Part shown: positions 42,989 through 51,750 of the stretch, piece after piece
Position numbering within the stretch: position 1 is the stretch's first letter
Layout of the letters: every line of letters starts with the position of its first letter
Source of the DNA: Chlamydiota bacterium
GTDB lineage: Bacteria > Auribacterota > Tritonobacteria > UBA1439
Direction of reading: 5' to 3'
NCBI GenBank assembly: GCA_012729785.1
Contig: JAAYCL010000022.1
Location: 1-64,000 of the forward strand
Length of the DNA stretch: 64,000 nucleotides
Position numbers and translations under genes: made by a program
Notes under the pieces: model-generated
What the model saw: only the letters and a program-made list of their open reading frames with translations
Database searches by the model: none
Told to the model about the DNA's origin: nothing

Positions 42989-44089
42989 ATGACCGTTGCC
43001 GCCTGGACAGTGCTGGTCTCGGCCTCGCTCCTGGCCTACGCCTACCTCGTCTACCCGCTCCTCGTCCTCCTCCTGGCCCGCCTCTTCCCCCGGCCGGTGC
43101 GCGCCGGCGATGCGGCCCCTTCGGCGACCGTCATCGTCCCTGCGCTGAACGAGGAGCGGGTTATCGAGGAGAAGATCGAGAACACCCTCGCCCTCGACTA
43201 CCCGCCCGGGAAGGTTCAGCTGCTGGTCGTCTCCGACGGGTCGACCGACCGCACGGCGGAGCTCGCGCGCCGGTACGCGGGGCGCGGGGTGGAGGTCGTC
43301 GAGTTCCCGGAGCGGCGGGGCAAGCTGGCCGCCCTCCTTGACGCCCTGCCGCGCGCCCGCGGCGAGATCCTCGTCTTCTCGGACGCGAGCGGGATGCTCC
43401 GCCCCGGGGCGCTGCGCGCGATGGCCGCCAACTTCGCCGACCCGGAGGTCGGCGGCGTCTGCGGCTGGTACCGCTCCCCGGGCCTCGAGCGTTCGGGCGG
43501 GGCGGGGGAGCTCCTCTACTGGGATTACGAGTTCGCCATCAAGCGCGCCCAGAGCCGGTGGGCGACGCTCCTGGGGGCGACGGGGGCGATGTACGCCCTC
43601 CGGCGCTCCCTCTTCGTCGCCCCCCCGCCCGACACGATCAACGACGACTTCGTGATCCCGGCGCTGATGGTGGCGCGCGGGCACAGGATGGTGCTCGAGG
43701 AGGACGCGGTCGTGGACGATCTCGACCCGCGGATGGGGGATTTCCGCAGCCGCGTCCGCGTGACCGCCGGGAACTGGCAACAGCTCTTCTACTGCCGGAA
43801 ACTCCTGTCGCTGCGCCGGCCGCGGGTCTGCTGGCAGTTCCTCTCGCACAAAATCCTCCGCCTCGCGTCGCCGTTCCTGCTTCTCGCCCTCTGCCTGTCG
43901 GCGCTCGTGCGCGCCCCCGCCGCGGCGGCCGCCGTTTTCCTCGCCGCGGCCGCCCTGGCGCTGATCCGGGGGACGGGGCCGGGCGGGAAGCTCTCCTCCG
44001 CGGCGAGGAAGTTCCTCGCCGGCAACGCCGCCGCCCTCTGCGGGACGGCGGTCTACTTCACCCGTGGGGGCAGGCTCTCATGGAAATAG
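42989..44089 (+). CDS. Membrane-anchored family 2 glycosyltransferase
   Basis: 366 residues. One N-terminal membrane segment (about 6-30) and two C-terminal ones (about 290-330) frame a GT-A domain: VIVPALNEE (about 48-56), VVSDGSTDRT (about 79-88), the metal-binding Asp in VFSDASG, and the acceptor-base region INDDFVIP. The pattern resembles processive or cell-wall glycosyltransferases, although the QxxRW motif is replaced by NWQQLFY. Its 3' end overlaps the B12-binding radical SAM gene by 10 bases. Confidence 0.88.
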   Translation: MTVAAWTVLVSASLLAYAYLVYPLLVLLLARLFPRPVRAGDAAPSATVIVPALNEERVIEEKIENTLALDYPPGKVQLLVVSDGSTDRTAELARRYAGRGVEVVEFPERRGKLAALLDALPRARGEILVFSDASGMLRPGALRAMAANFADPEVGGVCGWYRSPGLERSGGAGELLYWDYEFAIKRAQSRWATLLGATGAMYALRRSLFVAPPPDTINDDFVIPALMVARGHRMVLEEDAVVDDLDPRMGDFRSRVRVTAGNWQQLFYCRKLLSLRRPRVCWQFLSHKILRLASPFLLLALCLSALVRAPAAAAAVFLAAAALALIRGTGPGGKLSSAARKFLAGNAAALCGTAVYFTRGGRLSWK

Positions 44090-45468
44090 AAGATCGGCGA
44101 CGCGCATTCAGGGTGATGCTGGTGAACCCGGCGCCCGAGGAGATCGTGCAGGGCGACTGGTACCGGATGCCGCTCCTCGGGCTGGGCTACCTCGCCGCCT
44201 ACCTGCGCCTCCACGGGTACCCGGTCGCCATCGCGGACGCGAAGTTCGACCGGCTGGGGCTCGAAGCCGTCCTGGAGAGGATACGCGGCTTCTCGCCGTC
44301 CCTCCTCGGCCTCACCGCGATGACGCACGAGGTGCGCCGCGCCGCCGAGATCGCCGCGGCCTCCCGCGCCGTCCTCCCGGGGCTCCGGACCGTCATCGGC
44401 GGCCCGCATGCGACGGCGCTCCCCCTCGAGACGCTCGCCGAGTTCCCCGACTTCGACTTCGCCGCCTTCGGCGAGGGGGAGGAGACGCTCCTCGCCCTCG
44501 CGGACGCGCTCCGATCCGGACGGGGGGCGGCGGGCATCGACGGGCTCTCCCACCGTTCCTCCGGCGGCGCCGCCGCCGCGAATCCGCCGCGCCCGTGGCG
44601 GCGCGACATCGACGCGCTCCCGTTTCCCGCCTGGGACCTGTACGGCCCCTCGCGGGAGTACCAGATCTTCTCCTCGCGCGGCTGCCCGTACCGGTGCAGC
44701 TTCTGCATGCGGGTCCTCGGCGACCGGGTGCGTTTCCGGAGCGTCGAGGGGGTGGTCAGGGAGTTCGAGTGGCTGGTCGCGACGAGGAAACCCGCCGAGA
44801 TCTCCTTCTCCGACGAGGTGTTCACGCTCGACGAACGTCGGGCGACGGCGATCTGCGACCTCCTCATCGCCAAGCGGCTCCATACGACCCCCTGGTTCGC
44901 CAACGCCCGCGTGGACTGCCGTTCCGCGGCCCTGTACCGGAAGATGCGCGCGGCGGGGTGCGTGCGCGTCGGGGTGGGGATCGAGTCGGGAAACCAGGAG
45001 ATCCTTGACCGGGTCCACAAGGGGATCACGAAGGAGAAGGCGCGCGAGATGATCCGCCTCGCCCGCGAGGCGGGCCTTCGCACGGCCGCCTTCTTCATCA
45101 TCGGCCACCCCGGCGAGACCCGGGAGACCATCCGGCAGACGATCGCCTTCGCCCGCGAGCTCAACCCGACCACCGTCGCCTTCGGCGTGATGGTCCCGTA
45201 TCCCGGCACCGAGATCGCCGCGATGGCGGCCCGCGGGGAGGGGGGGTACCGCCTTATCAGCCGCGACTGGAAGGAGTACGACAAGTATTTCGGCGGGGCG
45301 CTCGAGATGGTGGGGATCGGCCGCCGCGAGCTCGAACGGTGGCAGGCGCGCGCCTACCTGTCGTTCTACATCCGCAACCGCCGCCTCTTCTCGCTCGCCC
45401 GGTTCCTCTCCTCGCGCCGCCGGAGCGTGGTCCACTACCTGCGGAGGCTCTTGTGGAGACGCCGATGA
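44080..45468 (+). CDS. B12-binding-domain radical SAM protein
   Basis: 462 residues. Residues 10-150 form a cobalamin-binding Rossmann domain (LLGLGYLAAYL, TVIGGPHAT, AFGEGEETL). The radical SAM core follows with SSRGCPYRCSFCMR (C-x3-C-x2-C, about residues 200-213) and IGHPGETRETI. This is the class B methyltransferase-like architecture shared by BchE and HpnP relatives, which methylate or rearrange unreactive carbons. A sugar, lipid carrier or secondary-metabolite substrate is possible. Its context in the glycan genes favours the first two. The downstream glycosyltransferase starts in its stop codon. Confidence 0.88.
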   Translation: MEIEDRRRAFRVMLVNPAPEEIVQGDWYRMPLLGLGYLAAYLRLHGYPVAIADAKFDRLGLEAVLERIRGFSPSLLGLTAMTHEVRRAAEIAAASRAVLPGLRTVIGGPHATALPLETLAEFPDFDFAAFGEGEETLLALADALRSGRGAAGIDGLSHRSSGGAAAANPPRPWRRDIDALPFPAWDLYGPSREYQIFSSRGCPYRCSFCMRVLGDRVRFRSVEGVVREFEWLVATRKPAEISFSDEVFTLDERRATAICDLLIAKRLHTTPWFANARVDCRSAALYRKMRAAGCVRVGVGIESGNQEILDRVHKGITKEKAREMIRLAREAGLRTAAFFIIGHPGETRETIRQTIAFARELNPTTVAFGVMVPYPGTEIAAMAARGEGGYRLISRDWKEYDKYFGGALEMVGIGRRELERWQARAYLSFYIRNRRLFSLARFLSSRRRSVVHYLRRLLWRRR

Positions 45469-46760
45469 GGAACAAACGCGGCGCGGCGGCCCCGCATCCC
45501 GGACCCCCCGTCCGCGTCGCCTACGTCGTGGTGATGTTCCCCTGCTACTCGGAGACGTTCGTGCTTCGGGAGATGCGCGAGCTCCTCAGGCGGGGCGCGG
45601 AGCTGACCGTCCTCTCCCTGCGCGACTTCTCGGAGAAGATCGTCGACGAGGAGGCGCGTCCGCTGCTCCCCCGCACGCGCTATGCGCCGTACCTGTTCTC
45701 GCGGGCGGTGCTGGCGGCGAACCTCCGCCTCCTCCTCGCCCGGCCGCGCCGCTACCTCGGTTCGATCGCCTTCCTCGCCGCCCGCCTCTGGCGAAGCCCG
45801 GTGGAGTTGGCCAAGACCGCGGCCCTGTTCCCCAAGACGGTCCTCTTCGCCCGCATCCTCGAGGCGGAGGGGGTGCGGCACGTCCACGCGCATTTCGCCA
45901 ACTACCCGGCCACCGCGGCGTTCGTCATCTCGCGCCTGACGGGGATCCCGTTCACGGCGACCGCCCACGCCCACGACATCTTCCAGAGCCAGCTTTTGCT
46001 CGGCGTCAAGGTCCGTCTCGCCCGCCGCGTCTTCGCCATCTCGGAGTACAACCGCCGGTTCATCCTCGATGCGGTCGGGCCGGACGCGGCGTCGAAGGTC
46101 GAGGTCCTGCACTGCGGTCTCGACCTCGGCCGGCTCCCCTCTGCGTCGCCCGAGACGGGGAGCCGGATGGTGCTCGCCGTCGGCCGTTTGATGGCGATCA
46201 AGGGGTTCGAGACGCTCCTCGGGGCGGCGGCGCTCCTGCGCGACCGCGGCGCCGTCTTCTCGTGCCGCATCGTCGGCGACGGGCCGGACCGGGCGGAGCT
46301 CGAGAGGCTCATCGACCGCCTCCGGCTCCGCGGGCTGGTCTCGATGGAGGGGGAGCGCACGCCGCAGGAGGTGCTCGCGATGATGGCGAGGGCGTCGGTC
46401 TTCGCCCTTCCGTCGCGCCCCGCGCCGAAACGCAGCGGCGTGATGGACGGCATCCCGGTCTCCCTGATGGAGGCGATGGCGATCGGCGTCCCCGTCGTCT
46501 CCTGTCCCGTGTCGGGGATACCCGAGCTGGTCGAGCACGGGCACACCGGTCTCCTCGTCCCCCCGAACGATCCCGCCGCCCTCGCCGCGGCGATCGAGCG
46601 CCTGCTCGAAGACAGGTCCCTCGCGTCGCGCCTCGCCGCGGCGGCGCGGAGGAAGGTCGAGCGGGAGTTCAACGTCGTCCGCAACGCCGCGCGCCTCCTC
46701 CGGGCGTTCCGCGGGGAGGGGGGCGGGGGAGGGGCGGAAGAGGGGATCGGCCCCGGGTGA
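45465..46760 (+). CDS. Family 4 glycosyltransferase
   Basis: 431 residues. The N terminus VVMFPCYSETFVLREM is characteristic of a GT4 subgroup from exopolysaccharide loci that recognises its acceptor with a SETF motif. VHAHFANYPATAA and FTATAHAHDIF follow, then the C-terminal LAVGRLMAIKGFETLL and the donor-binding SGVMDGIPVSLMEAMAIG (E in place). Overlaps the radical SAM gene by 4 bases. A Gly-rich tail closes the protein. Confidence 0.9.
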   Translation: MRNKRGAAAPHPGPPVRVAYVVVMFPCYSETFVLREMRELLRRGAELTVLSLRDFSEKIVDEEARPLLPRTRYAPYLFSRAVLAANLRLLLARPRRYLGSIAFLAARLWRSPVELAKTAALFPKTVLFARILEAEGVRHVHAHFANYPATAAFVISRLTGIPFTATAHAHDIFQSQLLLGVKVRLARRVFAISEYNRRFILDAVGPDAASKVEVLHCGLDLGRLPSASPETGSRMVLAVGRLMAIKGFETLLGAAALLRDRGAVFSCRIVGDGPDRAELERLIDRLRLRGLVSMEGERTPQEVLAMMARASVFALPSRPAPKRSGVMDGIPVSLMEAMAIGVPVVSCPVSGIPELVEHGHTGLLVPPNDPAALAAAIERLLEDRSLASRLAAAARRKVEREFNVVRNAARLLRAFRGEGGGGGAEEGIGPG

Positions 46761-46780
46761 ATGCGTATGGGAGGGGTCGG

Positions 46781-48847
46781 ATGAAGAGAGGGAAGGGGAC
46801 CATCGCCCTCGTCGCGCTTTCGCTTTTCGCGGCGGGGTGGCTCTACGGGGCCCTCCGCTTCCGGTTCCCCCGCATCGAACTGCTGAAAGTCGAGATCCCC
46901 GAACGGGTCCTGCTCGGGGAGGAGTTCCCGCTGGCGTTCTCGGTGCTCCCGCACGCGCCGTTCCCTCCCGGCGCCTCCCTCTTCATCCACTTCGCGGGCG
47001 GCGAAACGAAGATCAACGCCGACGTGGCGATACCGCTCCCGATGCGCCGCTGGTCGCCGGGCGAAACCGCGCGCCTGGGGCCGTTTTACTGCGTTGTCCC
47101 GGCCGGAGCGCCGCCGGGCCGCTACGCCGTCGAGGCGGGCCTCTTCTACCAGGGGCGCGACTGGCTCGGGAGGCGGGGCTACGTCAGGATCCCCTGGGCG
47201 AACCGGACCGTGCGGAACTGGAACGCCGGGTCGATCGAGGCCGCGCGCCGGCCGCCGCGGGAATGGACCGCCGCCGATTTCGGGCCCGGTGGGTACGCCG
47301 TGGGGATCGCCGGCCCGCTCGACAAGGTGTTTCCGGACAGGGAAGAGTGGCGCGGTCCCCCCGCACATCGCGTGGAGATCTCCGCGGCACGGAACGAGTA
47401 CGAGTCGTTCCAGGTCGTCGTCGCCGCCGGGGAGGCGCCGCTGAAAGGGGTGCGGGTCGCCGCGGGGGAACTCCGCGGGCCCGGCCTGATCGGGACGGAC
47501 CAGATCGAGGTCCGTTGTGCCGGATGGGTGGAGACGCGCCGCCCGTACTACAATGTGCCGCGGACGGGGCCGTGGCCCGACCCCCTCCTCCCGGTCGGCG
47601 GCGGAGGCGTCGACGTCGAACCCGGCCGCGTCCGGTCGTTCTGGGTCACCGTATTCGTCCCCCCCGGCACCCCGCCGGGGGAGTACCGGGGAACGGTCAC
47701 CGTCGCGCCGGAGGGGGTCGCGCCGGCCGCCGTCGACCTCACCCTGCGGGTATGGGGATTCGAGCTGCCCGCGACCCCCACGCTCAAGACCGGCTTCGAC
47801 TTCTACGAGTACCTCGTGCGTCGGTACTACCCGCGAAACGAGGGGGAGGGGGAGGCGGACTGGCGGAAGCGGATCGACGCCCTCTGCCGCGACTACTACC
47901 TCGACATGCTCAGGCACCGCATCTCGCCGATACACAACGTCGGCAACCCGTCGCTTGTGGGCGTCGAGGACGGGGGGTATCTCCTCGACTTCGCGGAGTT
48001 CGACCGGCGGGTGGAGGGGTACCTCGCGGCGGGACAGACCGACTTCGGCATCGCGATCGAGGCCCGCGTCGTCCCCGACGAGGGGATCTGGAGCGACGGC
48101 TGGTACGGTTTCACCGGGCCCGACGCGGTACGCGGCGTCTTCAGGAGCTTCGGGAAACACCTCGAGCGGCGCGGCTGGATGGGGCGCGCGTACACCTACG
48201 TCATCGACGAGACGTACCGCGGGGTCGAAAGTCTGACGCGCCTCATCCACGAGGGGCACCCGGGCATCCGCACCATGCTCACCTGCACGCCCGAGGAGGG
48301 GTACCCGAACGTCGACATCTGGTGCATCCGGCTGAACAATTTCGACGGCGAAACGGCGCGGCGCTTCCGCGACCGGGGCAAGGAGATCTGGCTCTACGTG
48401 GCGAGCCCCACGCGCCCGTTCCCCACCATCATCCTCGACAGCCCCTCGATCGAGACCCGGATCATCCCGTGGATCTGCCGGCGGGCGGGCGCGACCGGCC
48501 TGGTCTACTGGTGCGTGAACTACTGGCACCTCGCGGATCCGATGGAGAACCCGATGACCTGGCCCGACCAGAACGGCAACGGGTCGCTCTACTACCCGCA
48601 CCCGTCCGGGCCCGTCGGATCGATCCGGCTGGAGGTCCTCAGGGACGGGATGGAGGATTACGAGTATCTTCGGATGGCCGCGGAGAAGAAGGCGGGACGG
48701 GAGCTGGAGGAGCGGGTCGCGGCGGTGGCGGCGTCCGGCTGGGACTACTCGCGGGACCCCGAGAGGCTGCTGCGCACGCGCGAGGCGCTGGGGCGTTTTT
48801 TGGACGCGGCCGCGCGCCTCCCCGTGGGGCGGGAGGAGGCGCGATGA
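46781..48847 (+). CDS. Membrane-anchored DUF4091 glycoside hydrolase-like protein
   Basis: 688 residues. One N-terminal membrane anchor (about 8-25) is followed by an about 100-residue beta-rich domain (30-140; ends GRYAVEAGLFYQGRDW). A second beta domain with EISAARNEYESFQVVV follows, then the TIM-barrel-like DUF4091 region (about 330-640; VIDETYRG, WLYVASPTRP, LVYWCVNYW) with a DGMEDYEYL signature close to the end. DUF4091 proteins are thought to be glycosidases, but catalytic residues are not proven. It should face the periplasm or outside, and is translationally coupled to the exported protein that follows (4-base overlap). Confidence 0.88.
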   Translation: MKRGKGTIALVALSLFAAGWLYGALRFRFPRIELLKVEIPERVLLGEEFPLAFSVLPHAPFPPGASLFIHFAGGETKINADVAIPLPMRRWSPGETARLGPFYCVVPAGAPPGRYAVEAGLFYQGRDWLGRRGYVRIPWANRTVRNWNAGSIEAARRPPREWTAADFGPGGYAVGIAGPLDKVFPDREEWRGPPAHRVEISAARNEYESFQVVVAAGEAPLKGVRVAAGELRGPGLIGTDQIEVRCAGWVETRRPYYNVPRTGPWPDPLLPVGGGGVDVEPGRVRSFWVTVFVPPGTPPGEYRGTVTVAPEGVAPAAVDLTLRVWGFELPATPTLKTGFDFYEYLVRRYYPRNEGEGEADWRKRIDALCRDYYLDMLRHRISPIHNVGNPSLVGVEDGGYLLDFAEFDRRVEGYLAAGQTDFGIAIEARVVPDEGIWSDGWYGFTGPDAVRGVFRSFGKHLERRGWMGRAYTYVIDETYRGVESLTRLIHEGHPGIRTMLTCTPEEGYPNVDIWCIRLNNFDGETARRFRDRGKEIWLYVASPTRPFPTIILDSPSIETRIIPWICRRAGATGLVYWCVNYWHLADPMENPMTWPDQNGNGSLYYPHPSGPVGSIRLEVLRDGMEDYEYLRMAAEKKAGRELEERVAAVAASGWDYSRDPERLLRTREALGRFLDAAARLPVGREEAR

Positions 48848-49938
48848 GACCGCTCCGTCTCGCGGCCGTTCTCCTGGCGTGGTTTCTCCCCCTCGCCGCC
48901 CTCTCGCTCATCGGCGCGTGGACGCACCGCTACCACCCGGGCACCCTGCGCACCGTCGCGGCGCTCCTCCACGAAACGCGCCCCCTCCCTCGGAACGTCT
49001 TGACGCTGGGGGGGTTCGGCAGCGAGGCCGAGGCGGGGCGCTGGCGCAGGGACGGCGCCGAACTCGTTTCCCGGGAGGGGTGGGGGAGGGTGACGTTCAG
49101 GCGCGGGCCGGGTTTCCCTGGCATCCGCCTCTCCGACCGGCTGTCGGGGCCGGGGCAGGCGCGCGACTGGTCGCCGTATCGGCGCCTTGCGTGGCGGATG
49201 CGCGTCCCGCGGTGGACGGATCGGAAGCTGATGCTGATCGTCAAGGACGCGGGGGAGCGGCGTTTCGAGCGCGGCTTCCCCCTCCCCCCCGGGGGGGAGG
49301 AGACGCGGGCGGTGGTGGACCTTGCGGAGATGGCCCCGTGGCTCGACCTCGCCCGCGTCAAGGAGGTCCACTTCTTCATGGCCAAGCCCGACGAGGAGGC
49401 CGTCGTGGAGCTGGCGGATCTGCAACTCGAGAAGGACGGCCCCCCGGGCGCGGTGCTGGGGACCCCGTTCGTCGTCTTCGAGAGACTGGATGCACCGCCG
49501 TCCGCGCGGCTCGGCCACACAATCCAGCTATCGGCCTGGCTCTCCCTCGCCCGCCCGCAGACCATCCCGTACTCCGTCTTCGTGCACCTCTATCCGGAGG
49601 CGGAAAAGGGGGTGAAGGTCCCGGCCCAGCGGGCGGGGTACATCCACCTCGAGCACGTCCCGTACCCGCCGGTCACGACCTGGCCGGTCGGCGTCCCCCG
49701 GGAGGTCGGGCCGTTCACCATCTACCTCCCGCGATACGCCCCGGCGGGGCGCTACCTCATCCGCGTCGGGCTCTTCCACACCGCCGCGGGGGGGAACGGC
49801 CCGCGCGACGTGCCGTACGGGGGCGCCTACGACTACTCCGGCAGCTTCCCGAAATGCCGCTACACCGACCCGGGGCTGGAGGATTTCGTGGTCGGGAAGA
49901 TCGAGGTGGGTGAGGAGCCCGCCGGGCCTCCGTCCTGA
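48844..49938 (+). CDS. Exported beta-sandwich protein, partner of DUF4091
   Basis: 364 residues of unknown function. An N-terminal signal-anchor (about 5-25) precedes a galactose-binding-like domain (about 50-200) with LAWRMRVPRW, LMLIVKDAGER and a closing ELADLQLEK strand, as in carbohydrate-binding modules. The C-terminal domain (about 210-345) looks homologous to the N-terminal beta domain of the preceding DUF4091 protein: compare YSVFVHLYPE and GRYLIRVGLFHT with LFIHFAGGE and GRYAVEAGLFYQ. No enzyme motif is visible. It probably helps bind the surface glycan. Confidence 0.7.
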   Translation: MRPLRLAAVLLAWFLPLAALSLIGAWTHRYHPGTLRTVAALLHETRPLPRNVLTLGGFGSEAEAGRWRRDGAELVSREGWGRVTFRRGPGFPGIRLSDRLSGPGQARDWSPYRRLAWRMRVPRWTDRKLMLIVKDAGERRFERGFPLPPGGEETRAVVDLAEMAPWLDLARVKEVHFFMAKPDEEAVVELADLQLEKDGPPGAVLGTPFVVFERLDAPPSARLGHTIQLSAWLSLARPQTIPYSVFVHLYPEAEKGVKVPAQRAGYIHLEHVPYPPVTTWPVGVPREVGPFTIYLPRYAPAGRYLIRVGLFHTAAGGNGPRDVPYGGAYDYSGSFPKCRYTDPGLEDFVVGKIEVGEEPAGPPS

Positions 49939-49975
49939 GCGGGCATTTGCCTTTTCCGCCGCGCCGGGCATATGG

Positions 49976-49981
49976 TATAGT
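49976..49981 (+). promoter_or_regulatory. Possible -10 element before the zinc-ribbon gene
   Basis: TATAGT in a locally A+T-richer stretch (49968-49987), 42 bases before the GTG of the zinc-ribbon gene and after the DUF4091 pair. The best -35-like word at normal spacing is only TTTTCC (49952-49957, 18-base spacer). It may start a separate transcript for the zinc-ribbon, chain-length and TPR genes. Confidence 0.35.
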
Positions 49982-50022
49982 GCATATCCGGCCGCGCAGG
50001 GAAGCGGCCCGGGAGAGTGACC

Positions 50023-50382
50023 GTGAAGAAAGACAGCGCGATAGAGTTTCACTGCGTGAACGGGGAGTGCCGCCAGCTCCTCGCCTTCCCGTTCCTGTCG
50101 GCGGGGGACGAGACGAAGGTGTCCTGCCCCGCCTGCGGGCGGGAGTACGTATTCGACGCCGCGCTCTGCGGCAAGTTCCGGAAGTTCGCCCGTCTGGTCG
50201 AGGCGGTGCGCGACGCGGAGGAGATCCTCGGGGATACGCGTGTGGGCCTGGATATCCAGGGGCACTCGGTGCAGGTTCCGTACCGGATCCTCCTCACGCG
50301 GATGAACACCTTTCTCACGCTCGATATCGGGGGGGCGCGGTTCAATTTCCGGCTCCGGGTGGAACCGCTGGACGACCGCTGA
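50023..50382 (+). CDS. Small zinc-ribbon-like protein
   Basis: 119 residues. Two Cys pairs (CVNGEC near residue 11 and CPAC near residue 34) suggest a zinc ribbon. The remainder is mixed alpha/beta without a recognised family, ending FNFRLRVEPLDDR. The GTG at 50023 follows GGGAGAGTGACC; GTG at 50017 is an alternative. It precedes the chain-length determinant and may be a regulator or assembly factor, but nothing in the sequence proves this. Confidence 0.65.
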   Translation: MKKDSAIEFHCVNGECRQLLAFPFLSAGDETKVSCPACGREYVFDAALCGKFRKFARLVEAVRDAEEILGDTRVGLDIQGHSVQVPYRILLTRMNTFLTLDIGGARFNFRLRVEPLDDR

Positions 50383-50451
50383 GCGCGGGCAGCGCGTGCG
50401 GCCGTTCGTGTGGCTTCGGGACGCTCGAACGTTCCGCCCGAAAGGGTCGTT

Positions 50452-51750
50452 GTGAAACGGTTGCTGCTCATTCTGCCGCTGTGCACGTTCGCCGGCGCCG
50501 TCCTCGGCTGGTGCCACGCCTTCATGCGCGAACCGCTCTTCCTCTGCGAGGCGACCGTGGCGGTGCGCGGCACCCCGCTCCGCCAGGGAGGGATCGCGGA
50601 GCTTCGGCGCCAGATGCTCGAGACGCCGGTGCTGATCGAGGCCGCCCGCCAGTCGGGGGGCGCGCAGAGGCGGTTGTCGGTCGAGGAGCTCACCGAGCGC
50701 GTCTGGGCCTCCGTCATCGACGAGGGCCGGATCCGGCTCGGCTACCGGGCCGGGGAACCCGGTGTCGCCGACGCGTTCGTTCGCGCATGGGTGGACAGCT
50801 TCCAGGCGGGGCGCACGCAGCTCCGCGGCGAGCACGGCCGGAAGGAGACCGCCCGTCTGAAGGAGCGCCTCGTCAAGGAGGAGGCGCTCCGCGAGAAGGC
50901 CGGTGACGCCCTCAAGGAGTTCCTCGTGGAGCAGGTGGGGGTCCCCCCCGCCGTCGCCGCCCAGACCCTCTCGAGGCTCGCCCGCGGCGAGCGCCTGTCG
51001 CGCATCGTGGGGGGGGAGGTCGCCCGGATCGACCGGGAGCTCTCCGAGGCGGAGGAGCGTCTGCGCGCCCTCAACGCCCGGGAGGCGGCGCTCGCCGAGA
51101 GCCTCGCGCGCGAGGAGAAGTACGTGGTCACCTTCCAGCTCAGGGAGGAGAACCCCGTGGTGCGCGAGATGCAGCAGCGGCTCGCCGAGAAGCAGATGGA
51201 GCTCCAGCGCCTGAGCGTCGATTCGACCGACCGGCACCCGCTCCGCGCCCGCTACGAGCAGGAGGTCCAGAAGATCAAGGAGCTCCTGAAGGACAAGCCC
51301 GCCGACACGGTGAAGGAGCAGCGCCGCGAACTGAACCCGGTGTACAGCGACCTCGCCCTCGACCAGAGCAGGACGAAACGGGCCGCCTCGGTGCTCATGG
51401 CGCAAGTGGAGCGGCTCCGCGAGGCGCGTCTGGCCGCCGGCCGGATCGCCTCCCTCGCCGCCGCCGACGAAAATCAAATCGGCGCGCTCGTCGGCGAGTT
51501 CCAGGCGCGGCAGAAGGCAGTCGAGAACGCGCGCGCCGTGCACGAGGACGCGCAGACGAAGTTCTCCCCGGGCGCATGGTCGGTCGGGATGGAGATCGTG
51601 GATATCGCGGCCCCCTCCATCCCGCTCAGCCAGGGGCCCCGGATGCGGATGTTGATCGCCGCCGGCGGCCTCGGCGGCGCTGTCGTGGGGCTGCTCGTCG
51701 TCGGCGCCGTCCTGCTCGTGCGCAGGCCCCCTCCGCCCGGAACCCTATGA
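50452..51750 (+). CDS. Wzz/GumC-like polysaccharide chain-length protein
   Basis: 432 residues with the classic layout: an N-terminal membrane helix (about 2-22), a periplasmic body with long coiled coils (about 125-270, Arg/Glu/Leu-rich; GNVR-like region VVREMQQRLAEKQMELQ), and a C-terminal membrane helix (about 400-425) preceded by the Pro-containing APSIPLSQGP. There is no C-terminal tyrosine kinase domain. It should set polymer length together with the polymerase at 29890. GTG at 50452 with AAAGGG upstream is preferred over GTG at 50410, because it puts the membrane helix at the N terminus. Confidence 0.85.
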   Translation: MKRLLLILPLCTFAGAVLGWCHAFMREPLFLCEATVAVRGTPLRQGGIAELRRQMLETPVLIEAARQSGGAQRRLSVEELTERVWASVIDEGRIRLGYRAGEPGVADAFVRAWVDSFQAGRTQLRGEHGRKETARLKERLVKEEALREKAGDALKEFLVEQVGVPPAVAAQTLSRLARGERLSRIVGGEVARIDRELSEAEERLRALNAREAALAESLAREEKYVVTFQLREENPVVREMQQRLAEKQMELQRLSVDSTDRHPLRARYEQEVQKIKELLKDKPADTVKEQRRELNPVYSDLALDQSRTKRAASVLMAQVERLREARLAAGRIASLAAADENQIGALVGEFQARQKAVENARAVHEDAQTKFSPGAWSVGMEIVDIAAPSIPLSQGPRMRMLIAAGGLGGAVVGLLVVGAVLLVRRPPPPGTL

